DNA from: Moraxella sp.
GTDB lineage: Bacteria; Pseudomonadota; Gammaproteobacteria; Pseudomonadales; Moraxellaceae
Length of the DNA stretch: 51,149 bases
Assembly: GCA_030525705.1 (NCBI GenBank)
Contig: JAUNEE010000004.1
Span: 1 to 51,149 of the forward strand
Direction: 5' to 3'
In this document: positions 10,060 to 18,858 of the stretch, piece after piece
How the letters are laid out: each line of letters starts with the position of its first letter
Position numbering within the stretch: position 1 is the stretch's first letter
Program-made: the position numbers and the translations under genes
The notes under the pieces: generated by a model
What the model was told of the DNA's origin: nothing
What the model saw: the letters and a program-made list of their open reading frames with translations, nothing else
Database searches by the model: none

Positions 10060-10620
10060 ATGCCCAAACATACCCACAAAACCCCATTAAAATGCACAAC
10101 CGCCCGAAAGATAGGGTGGCTATGCGTGCGTGCGGTGCTTGGAGTGTTTTTCGTGGTGCTGTCGGTGTTTTTTTATAAAGATAAACAAGCACCCCATCCT
10201 CTGATGGTCGCCACCACGTCAACCACTGCACCAACCAGCACACCCCAATCAAGCCCACATGCCACGCTCATCATCGACAGCGATGACGCTTATTTGCCCT
10301 ATCTAAATGCCGTCATCACGCCGTTTCACCGTCATCACCCGCATATCCGCCTGCACCTACGCCCCATCAAGTCGCATGACGACCAAAGCCCTGCGGATTT
10401 CTTTTTTAAGACGGTGGACACTGCATCAGACAACGCTGTGCATTTTGCCATTAAAGAGGGTCAGACCCTAACCGCCCATTTTAATAAAAATAGTGCCACT
10501 GCCCTTGCCTTTCGGGATTTTTTACTCTCAAGCACCGCCCAAGACCTCTTATCCGCTCACGGCATGACCAGCATTGAGCCGTATCGCACTAAGACAGACC
10601 CATTTAAGCCTACACCGTGA
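10060..10620 (+). CDS. Membrane-anchored protein with a miniature solute-binding-like domain
   Basis: The 186-residue product has a basic N terminus and a single membrane segment (about residues 23-43, VRAVLGVFFVVLSVFFY), then a Thr/Pro-rich linker and a periplasmic domain. The domain resembles the two ends of molybdate/sulfate-type solute-binding proteins: an opening strand-helix (ATLIIDSDDAYLPYLNAVITPFHRHHP) and a closing helix (ALAFRDFLLSSTAQDLLSAHGM) much like the ModA C-terminal FLxFLLSxxAQxxxxxxGF pattern. The roughly 100 residues that normally lie between them are missing. No modBC-like genes are nearby. It may be a shortened, non-transport relative; the similarity is weak and judged by eye. 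The gene lies between a hypothetical protein and dnaE, all on the plus strand. Confidence 0.5.
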   Translation: MPKHTHKTPLKCTTARKIGWLCVRAVLGVFFVVLSVFFYKDKQAPHPLMVATTSTTAPTSTPQSSPHATLIIDSDDAYLPYLNAVITPFHRHHPHIRLHLRPIKSHDDQSPADFFFKTVDTASDNAVHFAIKEGQTLTAHFNKNSATALAFRDFLLSSTAQDLLSAHGMTSIEPYRTKTDPFKPTP

Positions 10621-10724
10621 GATTTTTTTGGAGTTTAATATTATTCACTGAAAATTTTTAACAAATCTCTCCTAAAATCACCCACCCCCATAAATCCACC
10701 CTAGAAAAAATCCACCAAGCCCCC

Positions 10725-10730
10725 TATAAT
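10725..10730 (+). promoter_or_regulatory. Probable -10 element of the dnaE promoter
   Basis: TATAAT lies 39 bases before the dnaE start codon in an otherwise C/A-rich gap of about 150 bases between genes. I see no convincing -35 at 16-18 bases upstream, so this is a candidate only. Confidence 0.4.
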
Positions 10731-10769
10731 AAGCAAAAATCAAACACTCAACCTGCGATAAAAACCACC

Positions 10770-13700
10770 ATGTCTTTTACTCATCTTGCCGTCCGTACTG
10801 AATACGCCATCGTTGACTCCATTGTCCGCATCAAAGCTTTAGTAAAAGCCGCCAAAGAAGACGGACAGACCACGCTTGGCATCGCCGATATGTCAAACCT
10901 TTTTGCCGTGGTGAAATTTTATAAAGCCTGTATCGCTGAGGGCATAAAACCCATCATCGGCACAGAAGTGGTGATAGGCGAAGAAGCGGACGCCACCGCC
11001 AAAGATGACGGACACAGCGTCATTTTATACGCCATGGACAACACAGGCTACCAAAACCTCCTAAACCTTGTCTCAAAAAGCTACACGCACGGACTGATTG
11101 ATGGCACGCCCATCATAAAAAAATCCGACCTATTTGCCGAAAATGCAGGCGTCATTGCCATTTTGACCGAACGCAGTGACATCGGCACCCCCCTAAAAGG
11201 CAACCACCCAGAACGGGCGGGCAAAATCCTAAGCCAATGGCAAGACGTCTTCGGGGATAGACTGTACATTGGCATAAAACGCACGCACAGAAAAGGCGAA
11301 AACCTTTTCATAAAAAACGCCATCAAAGAAGCCGCCCCCCTTGGCATTCCATTGGTGGCGTTCAATGACGTACGCTTTTTAGCCCAAGATGACTTTGACG
11401 CACATGAGGCTCGGGTCTGCATCGCAGGCGGGTATATTTTGGCAGATACCAGTCGTCCACATAATTACTCAGAAGAGCAGTATTTCAAAAAAAGCGAGCA
11501 AATGAACCAGCTGTTCTCTGACATTCCCCAAGTCCTCGAAAACACGAATGCCCTTGCCAGCCGCTGCAACGTCACGCTGACGCTCGGCATTAACGTTTTG
11601 CCCGACTTTCCCATTCCCGAGGGGGAGACCATCGACAGCTACTTTAGAAAAGTGTCTTTTGAGGGGCTATACCAACGGCTTGCCAAACTCTACCCTGAAG
11701 ACAAGCGGGGCGACGACTGGCAAGAAATCCAAGCCAATTACGAAAAACGCCTAGAATATGAGCTGGGCATTATCATTCAGATGGGGTTTCCAGGATATTT
11801 TCTTATCGTGATGGACTTTATCCGCTGGGCAAAAGAAAACGGCGTCCCCGTAGGGCCAGGGCGTGGCTCGGGGGCGGGGTCTTTGGTGGCGTACAGCTTA
11901 AACATCACCGACCTCGACCCTTTGGCATATGATTTACTGTTTGAGCGGTTTTTGAATCCTGAGCGCGTCTCCATGCCTGACTTTGATATTGACTTTTGTA
12001 TCGAGGGGCGTGACCGTGTCATTGATTATGTCGCCCAAAAATACGGGCGTGACGCCGTCTCTCAAATCATCACTTTTGGTACGATGGCCGCCAAGGCGGT
12101 GGTGCGAGACGTGGCACGGGTGCAAGGAAAATCCTACGGGCTTGCCGATAAAATCTCCAAGCTGATCCCAAAAACCCCCGGAATCTCCCTTGCCAAAGCC
12201 GTAGAAGAAGAAATGCTCCTTAAGGACTTATTAACCAATCCTGACGCCTTCGACCACGAAGACGCCGTAGAAATCTGGGAGATGGCAGAAAAACTAGAAG
12301 GTATTTGCCGAAATGTGGGCAAGCACGCAGGGGGTGTTCTCATCGCCCCAAATCGCATTAGCGACTTTTCAGCGGTGTACTGCGACAGCGAGGGGCATCG
12401 GGTGAGCCAGTTCGACAAAGACGATGTCGAGGCGGTGGGGCTGGTGAAATTTGACTTTTTGGGGCTTAGAAACTTGACGGTCATTAAAGCCGCCATCGAC
12501 AACATTGACGCTCGCCGTGCCAAAGAGGGCAAGCCGCCCATCGACCTTGACACCTTGCCACTTGATGACATGGACGTTTATAAAGGCATTCTCCAAAACG
12601 GCAAAACCAGTGCGGTATTCCAGCTTGAAAGTTCAGGCATGAAAAAATACCTAAAACTATTAAAGCCATCCAACATCGAAGACGTCATCGCCATGTGCGC
12701 CTTGTACCGCCCCGGACCTTTGGAATCTGGCATGGTAACAGATTTCATCGACCGAAAGCACGGCATTCAGCCTGTCGCCTATCCCACCACCGAGTACCAA
12801 CATGACAGCTTGCAGCCACCTTTGGAGTCGACCTACGGGGTCATCGTCTACCAAGAACAAGTCATGCAAATCGCCCAAGTTCTCTCAGGCTACACCCTAG
12901 GCGGAGCGGACATGCTAAGGCGTGCTATGGGCAAGAAAAAACCCGAAGAAATGGCAAAACAAAAACAGCTGTTCGTGGACGGTGCGATAAATAACAGCAT
13001 TGATGGCGAGCTTGCCGCTAAAATCTTTGAGCTGATTGAATACTTTGCGGGGTATGGTTTTAACAAATCACACTCGGCAGCCTATGGCGTGCTTGCCTAC
13101 CAGACCGCCTACCTAAAACACTACTACCCTGCTGAGTTCATGGCGGCGGTACTCACCTCGGAAATGAACAACACGGATGCGGTGGTGTTTTTGATTGATG
13201 ATTGCAAAGATAACTTCGGCTTGCAGGTACTGCCACCCTCCGTCAATGACAGCCTATGGCATTTTGTTGCCAAAGACCCAAACACCATCGTTTATGGTCT
13301 AGGTGCAGTCAAAGGCGTGGGCGAGGGTGCGGTTGAGAGCATTGTCAATGCCAGAAAAGAGGGCGAATTTGCCGACCTTTATGACTTTTGTAACCGTGTG
13401 GACATTAAAAAAGTGGGCAAACGTGCTTTAGAAGCGCTCATCATGGCAGGGTGCTTTGATATTTTAGCCACCAAACTTCGCCCCGAACTGGTCAATAAAA
13501 ACGGCGAAAACCTCAGTCATGAAATCCGTGGGGCGTTATGGGAGCAGCTACCCCTTGCCATGCAAGCCGCCGAACAAAACAGAAATAACAGCTTGTCAGG
13601 CACTTTTGACCTGTTTGCCAGCGTAGATGACGGTCTGTCGGTTGCTCCGCCCTTATCTGACATTCTCTGGAGTGCCAAAGAACGCCTAAAAAACGAAAAC

Positions 13701-14342
13701 GCCACGCTCGGGCTGTATCTAACAGGACACCCCATTGACGAGTACAAAGAGGAACTCAAGCATTACATTAAAGTTCCCCGCCTCTCTGAGCTGTCTGACA
13801 CGGGCTTTAAAGGGGCAACTTGGTTTGCGGGGCTTATCATCGATGTGGCGAACTTCGGCAACCGAGTGGCGGTGACGCTAGATGATGGCTCGGCACGTGT
13901 CGAGATTAGCTGTTTTACTGACCGTTATACTCAGCTAAAAGATGTCCTAAAAATCGGTGAAGTGGTGGTGGTAAAAGGCAGCGTGCGTGAAAGCGATGGG
14001 CGGCTGTTTACACGCCTACAAAACGCCCTGACGATGGTGGACGCGCGCCTAAGATTCGTCAAAAAACTCAACCTAAAAATCAACAAAGACGACACAGAAC
14101 GCCTAGCCCTGCTACTGGAGCTATTTTCCGATTATGGGCAATCCACAGCCCCAAAAATCATCGACAGCGAGGACGAAGACGCCATCATAAATGACGGCTG
14201 CGTGCCACTTGCTTTGTACATTTATGATGAGTTTAGCCTTGCCAAGGTTGAGACCGCACCGCATTTTCGCCTTGTGCCAAATGACACCGTACTCACCGCA
14301 TTAAAGCAATCTTTCAAAGAAAACTTCGTGATGGGGTATTAA
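10770..14342 (+). CDS. dnaE: DNA polymerase III alpha subunit DnaE
   Basis: The replicative polymerase catalytic subunit. The 1190-residue protein starts with the PHP domain (FTHLAVRTEYAIVDSIVRI), then the C-family polymerase core: VGPGRGSGAGSLVAY and the metal-binding aspartates in SMPDFDIDFC (Asp 404 and 406), followed by ITFGTMAAKAVVRDVARVQG. RPGPLESGMV and the fingers follow, then a helix-hairpin-helix region (KGVGEGAVESIVNAR), an OB fold near residue 1030 (NRVAVTLDDGSARVEISCF) and the C-terminal tau-binding region. The length is close to that of E. coli DnaE (about 1160). trmJ begins 1 base after the stop codon, so the two are likely co-transcribed and coupled. Confidence 0.97.
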   Translation: MSFTHLAVRTEYAIVDSIVRIKALVKAAKEDGQTTLGIADMSNLFAVVKFYKACIAEGIKPIIGTEVVIGEEADATAKDDGHSVILYAMDNTGYQNLLNLVSKSYTHGLIDGTPIIKKSDLFAENAGVIAILTERSDIGTPLKGNHPERAGKILSQWQDVFGDRLYIGIKRTHRKGENLFIKNAIKEAAPLGIPLVAFNDVRFLAQDDFDAHEARVCIAGGYILADTSRPHNYSEEQYFKKSEQMNQLFSDIPQVLENTNALASRCNVTLTLGINVLPDFPIPEGETIDSYFRKVSFEGLYQRLAKLYPEDKRGDDWQEIQANYEKRLEYELGIIIQMGFPGYFLIVMDFIRWAKENGVPVGPGRGSGAGSLVAYSLNITDLDPLAYDLLFERFLNPERVSMPDFDIDFCIEGRDRVIDYVAQKYGRDAVSQIITFGTMAAKAVVRDVARVQGKSYGLADKISKLIPKTPGISLAKAVEEEMLLKDLLTNPDAFDHEDAVEIWEMAEKLEGICRNVGKHAGGVLIAPNRISDFSAVYCDSEGHRVSQFDKDDVEAVGLVKFDFLGLRNLTVIKAAIDNIDARRAKEGKPPIDLDTLPLDDMDVYKGILQNGKTSAVFQLESSGMKKYLKLLKPSNIEDVIAMCALYRPGPLESGMVTDFIDRKHGIQPVAYPTTEYQHDSLQPPLESTYGVIVYQEQVMQIAQVLSGYTLGGADMLRRAMGKKKPEEMAKQKQLFVDGAINNSIDGELAAKIFELIEYFAGYGFNKSHSAAYGVLAYQTAYLKHYYPAEFMAAVLTSEMNNTDAVVFLIDDCKDNFGLQVLPPSVNDSLWHFVAKDPNTIVYGLGAVKGVGEGAVESIVNARKEGEFADLYDFCNRVDIKKVGKRALEALIMAGCFDILATKLRPELVNKNGENLSHEIRGALWEQLPLAMQAAEQNRNNSLSGTFDLFASVDDGLSVAPPLSDILWSAKERLKNENATLGLYLTGHPIDEYKEELKHYIKVPRLSELSDTGFKGATWFAGLIIDVANFGNRVAVTLDDGSARVEISCFTDRYTQLKDVLKIGEVVVVKGSVRESDGRLFTRLQNALTMVDARLRFVKKLNLKINKDDTERLALLLELFSDYGQSTAPKIIDSEDEDAIINDGCVPLALYIYDEFSLAKVETAPHFRLVPNDTVLTALKQSFKENFVMGY

Positions 14343-14343
14343 G

Positions 14344-15186
14344 ATGACGGATACTCTTGATTTTTTGGCTTGCATAAAAGTCGTGATGGTAGAAACCACG
14401 CTCCCTGCCAACATCGGCTCGGCAGCTCGGGCAATGATGACCGCAGGGCTATCAAATCTGACGGTGGTTAATCCCAAACTGCCGATAGACGACACCAGCA
14501 TTGCCCACGCCAAAGGCGGACTGCCTGTGTTGCAAAATGCCCGCATTGTCCCCACTTTGGCGGACGCAGTAGCGGATTGCTCGCTTATTTTTGCGTGTAG
14601 CAGTCGCTCTCGCCATTTGCCAAGACCTGTGGTAACACCCCATCAAGCCATTGAAATGATTGATAATTTTATCAAAAATCATACGGACAATTCGCAAAAT
14701 TTGGACAGCTCAAATAATTCGGATAATTTAAATAATCCGCCAAGTGATTTGCCAAAAATCGCCTTATTGTTTGGACGAGAAGACAGGGGGCTGACCAATG
14801 ACGAACTTGCCATCGCCCATTATCATCTACAAATCCACGCCAACCCCGCCTACCCTGTGTTAAATGTCGCCAGTAGCATTCAAGTGATTGGCTCGTTTTT
14901 TTATGATTATCTCATTGAAAATAAACAAAAAAATGACAAAACAGACACGCCATTGCTTACGCACATTCGCACCGACTGGGACGAACCTGCCGTTTCATTT
15001 GCCGACAATGATAAATTACAAAAGGCGGTATTGGACTTATTTTTGCAATTAAACCTTGCCAATGATGATAATTTGGCGCATTTGCCCAATCGTTTGACAC
15101 GGCTTGGCAATCGGGTGCAATTGGACAAAAAAGAATTTGCGTTACTGATGTCACTGATTCATCGGATAAGGAAAAAATTGAATTAA
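14344..15186 (+). CDS. trmJ: tRNA (cytidine/uridine-2'-O)-methyltransferase TrmJ
   Basis: A SPOUT-family enzyme that methylates the 2'-OH of nucleotide 32 in the anticodon loop of several tRNAs, using SAM. Family patterns are clear: VMVETTLPANIGSAARAM at the N terminus, SSRSRHLPRP, the SAM knot segment LLFGREDRGLTNDEL, and YPVLNVASSIQV. The protein is 280 residues. It carries an Asn/Ser-rich insert of about 20 residues (about 115-135, HTDNSQNLDSSNNSDN) in a position where relatives have a short loop; its DNA is repetitive and AT-rich. The C-terminal helical extension typical of TrmJ is present. It lies 1 base after dnaE. Confidence 0.93.
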   Translation: MTDTLDFLACIKVVMVETTLPANIGSAARAMMTAGLSNLTVVNPKLPIDDTSIAHAKGGLPVLQNARIVPTLADAVADCSLIFACSSRSRHLPRPVVTPHQAIEMIDNFIKNHTDNSQNLDSSNNSDNLNNPPSDLPKIALLFGREDRGLTNDELAIAHYHLQIHANPAYPVLNVASSIQVIGSFFYDYLIENKQKNDKTDTPLLTHIRTDWDEPAVSFADNDKLQKAVLDLFLQLNLANDDNLAHLPNRLTRLGNRVQLDKKEFALLMSLIHRIRKKLN

Positions 15187-15220
15187 ACTTTTGAATTAAG
15201 ATATAAAGCCCAATAATTAA

Positions 15221-15343
15221 ACTTCCTGAGAAACTCTGAAATAAGAAAAACCGCTCAAAGTGAGGTTGTCGAACCGCCACGGTTTTCCACCACCAGAAGG
15301 CATAGCTTAAGGGCGAACGAAAAAACCTAGTTTTGCAGGAAGT
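15221..15343 (-). repeat. Dispersed intergenic repeat, copy A (minus orientation)
   Basis: Ends in ACTTCCTG (15221-15228) and its inverted match CAGGAAGT (15336-15343). Read on the minus strand, the core (15337 down to 15245, 93 bases) aligns with copies at 32361-32453 and 33300-33400. Shared blocks include TGCAAAA, AGC-ATGCC, AAAAC, a CGG-TT-GACAA block, CTCA and CGGTTTTTC. AAAACCG and CGGTTTT can pair, with a small inner GGTT/AACC hairpin, so the 3' half resembles a structured terminator. It fills most of the gap between trmJ and the gene at 15445. Confidence 0.7.
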
Positions 15344-15444
15344 CTATTAATTTATTCGTATTTTTAAAATTTGTTGGATATTATTATCATTACAACCAAC
15401 TTACGGGCTTTTGTTTGTTAAATATTTAATTTTAAAAAGGTGCG

Positions 15445-15918
15445 ATGATGAAACATTTATTGTTATTGAGTTGTTTATTTATTTCTACGGCAGGATTTGC
15501 TCAGGCGTTTTGTGGTGAAAGCACAAAGTTTTGTGTAACAATTCCCAGTGATTTTGAAAAATTTCCTGTGATAGAAAAAACAGCCGACAAATTAACTATC
15601 GAAAATCAACCAAATAAAAAAGAAGAAACAATAGCGATTGTGGTTTTTGGTAAAAAGTTATCAAGCGATAATGAAGCCCAAACCATTTTAGAAAATGCCT
15701 ATTATTTTCAAAATGGAATGTCAGATATCACTGATGAACAGCAATCCGAAAATAGCTATAAAGCTAAAGGACAATATGTGGCGGATATGTATTATCAGCG
15801 TTTTATCCAAATTAAAAATCATACGATAGTAGAATTTTATACCATTTATCCTGTGGATAAAGCAAAAGAAATTGAGCCAAATATCAATCAAATGCTAAAC
15901 TCAATCGTATTAAAATAA
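15445..15918 (+). CDS. Small secreted protein of unknown function
   Basis: The 157-residue product has a classic signal peptide (MMKHLLLLSCLFISTAGFAQA, cleavage after an A-x-A-like site near residue 21). The mature part of about 136 residues includes FCGESTKFCVTIPSDFEKF, with two cysteines that could form a disulfide, and a regular alternation of charged and hydrophobic residues suggesting a beta-rich fold. I do not recognise the family. The gene is much more AT-rich than its neighbours trmJ and cysE and sits just after repeat copy A, so it may be a later insertion. AAGGTG precedes the start codons; ATG at 15448 is an equally good start. cysE follows within about 50 bases and could be read from the same transcript. 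Confidence 0.65.
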   Translation: MMKHLLLLSCLFISTAGFAQAFCGESTKFCVTIPSDFEKFPVIEKTADKLTIENQPNKKEETIAIVVFGKKLSSDNEAQTILENAYYFQNGMSDITDEQQSENSYKAKGQYVADMYYQRFIQIKNHTIVEFYTIYPVDKAKEIEPNINQMLNSIVLK

Positions 15919-15969
15919 TTGAAAAAACCACCCCCAATTAACCCAAAAATCCTTAACAAGGACACGCCA

Positions 15970-16785
15970 ATGAACCCTTTAAAATCCCTACTCACCCTAA
16001 AAAACGACATCATAGACGACATTGACAATATCCTAGAAAAAGACCCTGCTGCCAAAAACCGCTTAGAAATCGTCCTTGCCTATCCGGGGTTGCACGCCCG
16101 CACCTTGCACCGCCTATCGCACACCCTTTGGCAAAAGGATTATAAGGTTACAGCTCGCACCCTATCGCACATTACCCGAGTGGCAACAGGCATTGAAATT
16201 CACCCTGCCGCTAAGATTGGCAAACGCTTGTTTATTGACCACGGCATGGGCGTGGTGATTGGCGAGACGGCAGAGATTGGTGATGGCGTAACGCTCTATC
16301 ACGGCGTAACGCTTGGTGGGGTGTCGTGGGAAAAGGGGGCAAAACGCCACCCCACGCTTGGCGATGAAGTGGTGGTGGGGGCAGGGGCAAAGATTTTGGG
16401 CGGATTTACAGTGGGCGACAACGCCAAAGTGGGCAGTAATGCGGTGGTGGTCAAGCCCGTGCCACAAGGGGCGACAATGGTGGGGACGGTTGCCCGTATG
16501 GTCAATAAAGACAATGAAAAACAAGACAGCCCCAACCAAGCCCAAGCCCAAGAACTCTTTAACGCCTATGGCTTAAAGCCCGACGCCAAAGACCCTGTGG
16601 CAACCAGCATTGCCGCCCTACTCGCCCACATTCAAGCCCAAGACAAGCAAATCGAGAAACTAATGGATGCTGTCTGCCACCTTGACCCGAATTTTTGTAA
16701 AGATGAACTAAAAAGTCTCTGCGAAAAGGATTTGGATATTTTAGAAAAAACAGACAATCCAGAAAACACCAACACCCCCACATAA
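15970..16785 (+). CDS. cysE: Serine O-acetyltransferase CysE
   Basis: Acetylates L-serine with acetyl-CoA, the first step of cysteine biosynthesis. The 271-residue protein has an N-terminal helical segment, then a left-handed beta-helix of hexapeptide repeats from about residue 75 to 180. The catalytic His lies in [15 protein letters not shown] (His 91), and [21 protein letters not shown] is the conserved active-site and CoA-binding stretch. It is the shorter type of CysE with a distinct C-terminal tail of about 90 residues that contains a helical, acidic region. The open frame extends to a TTG at 15919, but AAGGA just before the ATG at 15970 supports the shorter start. It converges with serC over a long hairpin. 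Confidence 0.92.
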   Translation: MNPLKSLLTLKNDIIDDIDNILEKDPAAKNRLEIVLAYPGLHARTLHRLSHTLWQKDYKVTARTLSHITRVATGIEIHPAAKIGKRLFIDHGMGVVIGETAEIGDGVTLYHGVTLGGVSWEKGAKRHPTLGDEVVVGAGAKILGGFTVGDNAKVGSNAVVVKPVPQGATMVGTVARMVNKDNEKQDSPNQAQAQELFNAYGLKPDAKDPVATSIAALLAHIQAQDKQIEKLMDAVCHLDPNFCKDELKSLCEKDLDILEKTDNPENTNTPT

Positions 16786-16786
16786 A

Positions 16787-16818
16787 AACGCACGGCAAGC
16801 ACCTGCTTGCCATGCGTT
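16787..16818. terminator. Long hairpin between cysE and serC
   Basis: AACGCA-c-GGCAAGCA, a 2-base spacer, then TGCTTGCC-a-TGCGTT: two stacked stems of 8 and 6 base pairs separated by one mismatch. No T-tract follows on either strand, so it is not a classic intrinsic terminator, but it sits exactly between two convergent genes and is the only structure there. Confidence 0.55.
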
Positions 16819-16841
16819 CACACCCAAACTTCAGCGACCAG

Positions 16842-17933
16842 TTAGCCGTGGCGTTTTTCAAAGTCCGCCATAAAGGACACAAGCGCCTCGACTGCGTCTA
16901 GCCCCACTGCGTTGTAAATACTGGCACGCATACCGCCCACCACACGATGTCCTTTTAGGTTTAATAGCCCTGCTTGTTTACTTTCTTCCAAGAACAGCTT
17001 ATCAAGCTTACTATCCACCAAAGTAAACGGCACGTTCATAATGGAGCGGTAGGCAGGATTGACCGCATTATGATAAAAATCCGAGCCATCGATGGCTTGG
17101 TACAAAAGATTTGCCTTAGTTTGGTTGATTTTATGCACCGCCTCAACACCGCCATTTTCCAAAAGCCACTCAAACACCAAGCCTGACAAATACCACGCAT
17201 AGGTGGCAGGCGTATTTAACATACTACCCGCTTCCATTTGAGCTTTGTAATTCATCACGGCTGGGCACCAGTCACTGACTTGTTCAAGCAAATCCATTCT
17301 TGCAATCACCAAGGTCAAACCCGCAGGACCGATGTTCTTTTGAGCACCTGCATAAATTAGCCCAAAGTCATTGACGGTAATGGGTGCAGACAAGATGTTC
17401 GATGACATATCCGCCACGATAGGAGCGTTCACTTTCGGCGTGTCAAAAATCTGAACGCCATGAATGGTTTCATTGCTACAGTAGTGAAAATACGCCGCAT
17501 TTTCAGACAGTTGCCACGTATCCACACTGGGGACGTCAGTATAGCCGCCGTCTTTGGCACTTGCCACAAGATTTACCTTACCAAGCCCGAGCGTCTCGTA
17601 ACGCTTCGCCTCTTTATAAGCCTTGGTGGACCATGCACCCGTATCCAGATAATCCGCCACACCGCTATTTAATAAGTTTAATGGCACAGCCGAAAACTGC
17701 AAAGATGCGCCACCTTGCAAAAACAGCACCGCATATTCATCGCTGATGTTTAAAAGCTTTCTTAAATCCTGCTCAGCCTTTTCAGCGATGGCAATATAAT
17801 CCGCCCCACGGTGGCTAACCTCCATCACAGAGACGCCCAGCCCTCGCCAATCCAAAAGCTCAACCCCTGCTTTTTCTAGCACCTCAGTCGGCATGGTTGC
17901 AGGACCTGCACAAAAATTAAACGCTCGTTTCAT
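16842..17933 (-). CDS. serC: Phosphoserine aminotransferase SerC
   Basis: A PLP enzyme that converts 3-phosphohydroxypyruvate to phosphoserine in serine biosynthesis; it also acts in the vitamin B6 pathway in many gammaproteobacteria. The 363-residue product opens with MKRAFNFCAGPATMP, has the FLQGGAS phosphate-binding stretch, and carries the PLP lysine in LIYAGAQKNIGPAG (Lys 199). The C-terminal GHRVVGGMRASIYNA is also diagnostic. An open frame continues upstream for 15 codons, but the ATG at 17933 gives the standard SerC N terminus. It lies about 30 bases after the gene at 17965 on the same strand and is probably the last gene of that operon. Confidence 0.96.
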   Translation of the reverse strand: MKRAFNFCAGPATMPTEVLEKAGVELLDWRGLGVSVMEVSHRGADYIAIAEKAEQDLRKLLNISDEYAVLFLQGGASLQFSAVPLNLLNSGVADYLDTGAWSTKAYKEAKRYETLGLGKVNLVASAKDGGYTDVPSVDTWQLSENAAYFHYCSNETIHGVQIFDTPKVNAPIVADMSSNILSAPITVNDFGLIYAGAQKNIGPAGLTLVIARMDLLEQVSDWCPAVMNYKAQMEAGSMLNTPATYAWYLSGLVFEWLLENGGVEAVHKINQTKANLLYQAIDGSDFYHNAVNPAYRSIMNVPFTLVDSKLDKLFLEESKQAGLLNLKGHRVVGGMRASIYNAVGLDAVEALVSFMADFEKRHG

Positions 17934-17964
17934 CGTTGTTCTCGCTTTAAAAAAATAACCAAAG

Positions 17965-18843
17965 TTACACCACTGCATGCAACATCTGCCACAGCTGTTT
18001 TTTATATTCAGGTGTCTCCCACATTTGTCTTAGGCTTGGGGCGTCTTTTTTATACACTAAAAGCTCGCCAAAGTCCACACGCTCGCTCAAGGGCGTTAGA
18101 CATAGCACAGAAAAAGGTGGCTCATCTTGCCCCACGCCGTCCGCACACAGCCTTAAAAAAAAGCCAAGCAGGGCATGATGTCCTTGCTCGTAGTGCTGAT
18201 ATTCTGGATAGTCATTTACCACCAGTGGATATTTTAGGCGTAACGCCACGGTTTTATCCGACTGTTTTTTTAATGCCTCCGCCAGCGATTGCCAGACGCC
18301 ACGGGCTGCGGTATCCATATGGCTTGCGTCCACCAAAAGTAACCACGCACCATACCTTAAGCCCCAGTACTCGAACGCCGCCTCTTTGACAGACAGCCCC
18401 TGTAGGTATTTTGGGGTATTGATGGCAGGACGCACACCCCCAAAATCCGCAGAGTGACCGCCCTGTATGGCAGAAGACAACCCTTTGGCAGGCATTTGCC
18501 CTATCAAAGAGCTGCCATCGGTGGCTTGATCATCTATCAACTGGCTTGAATTTTGGGCGATGGGTTGATTTGAAATCTTTATGGTTGAAGTTAATCCTCC
18601 CCCAAAAGCACCCTCCGCACCCCCACTTTTTAAGTCAGACACCACTTCCATCTGCTCACCTGCATTCTTGGGAGCTTGCTCACGCCAAAAACCCGCCGAA
18701 GCAGAAAATCTATCCGCCACCACAGGAGGTAAGTCATACACACGCCCTTTTTGGCTTGCCCACAGCCCCACACCCATCTGCCTAAGCATATGCTGATGCA
18801 AAGCGGTCAAGTCCAAAGGCGTTGTTTTTTCTGTCATTCTCAT
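17965..18843 (-). CDS. Unrecognised protein, possibly a divergent DNA polymerase III psi subunit (HolD)
   Basis: The 292-residue protein has two conserved-looking ends around a low-complexity middle (about residues 60-140, Gly/Ser/Ala/Gln-rich). The N-terminal HMLRQMGVGLWASQKGRV resembles the HolD start (Leu-x-x-Leu-Gly-Ile-x-x-Trp-x-x-Arg), which binds the chi subunit. The C-terminal SLRQMWETPEYKKQLWQML resembles the closing helix of HolD. A central WLLLVDASHMD strand fits the Rossmann-like psi fold. From memory, the psi subunit of pseudomonads is also much larger than that of E. coli. The link is by eye and could be wrong. It sits between the M48 protease gene and serC, same strand, with gaps of 15 and 31 bases. 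Confidence 0.5.
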   Translation of the reverse strand: MRMTEKTTPLDLTALHQHMLRQMGVGLWASQKGRVYDLPPVVADRFSASAGFWREQAPKNAGEQMEVVSDLKSGGAEGAFGGGLTSTIKISNQPIAQNSSQLIDDQATDGSSLIGQMPAKGLSSAIQGGHSADFGGVRPAINTPKYLQGLSVKEAAFEYWGLRYGAWLLLVDASHMDTAARGVWQSLAEALKKQSDKTVALRLKYPLVVNDYPEYQHYEQGHHALLGFFLRLCADGVGQDEPPFSVLCLTPLSERVDFGELLVYKKDAPSLRQMWETPEYKKQLWQMLHAVV

Positions 18844-18858
18844 ATCATCATCTAAGCA

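Noticed and set aside
15245..15337. GGTTCGAC-like sequence in repeat copy A, suggestive of a tRNA T-arm
   Set aside because: No acceptor, anticodon or D-arm can be drawn around it, and the other repeat copies do not keep the T-loop sequence.
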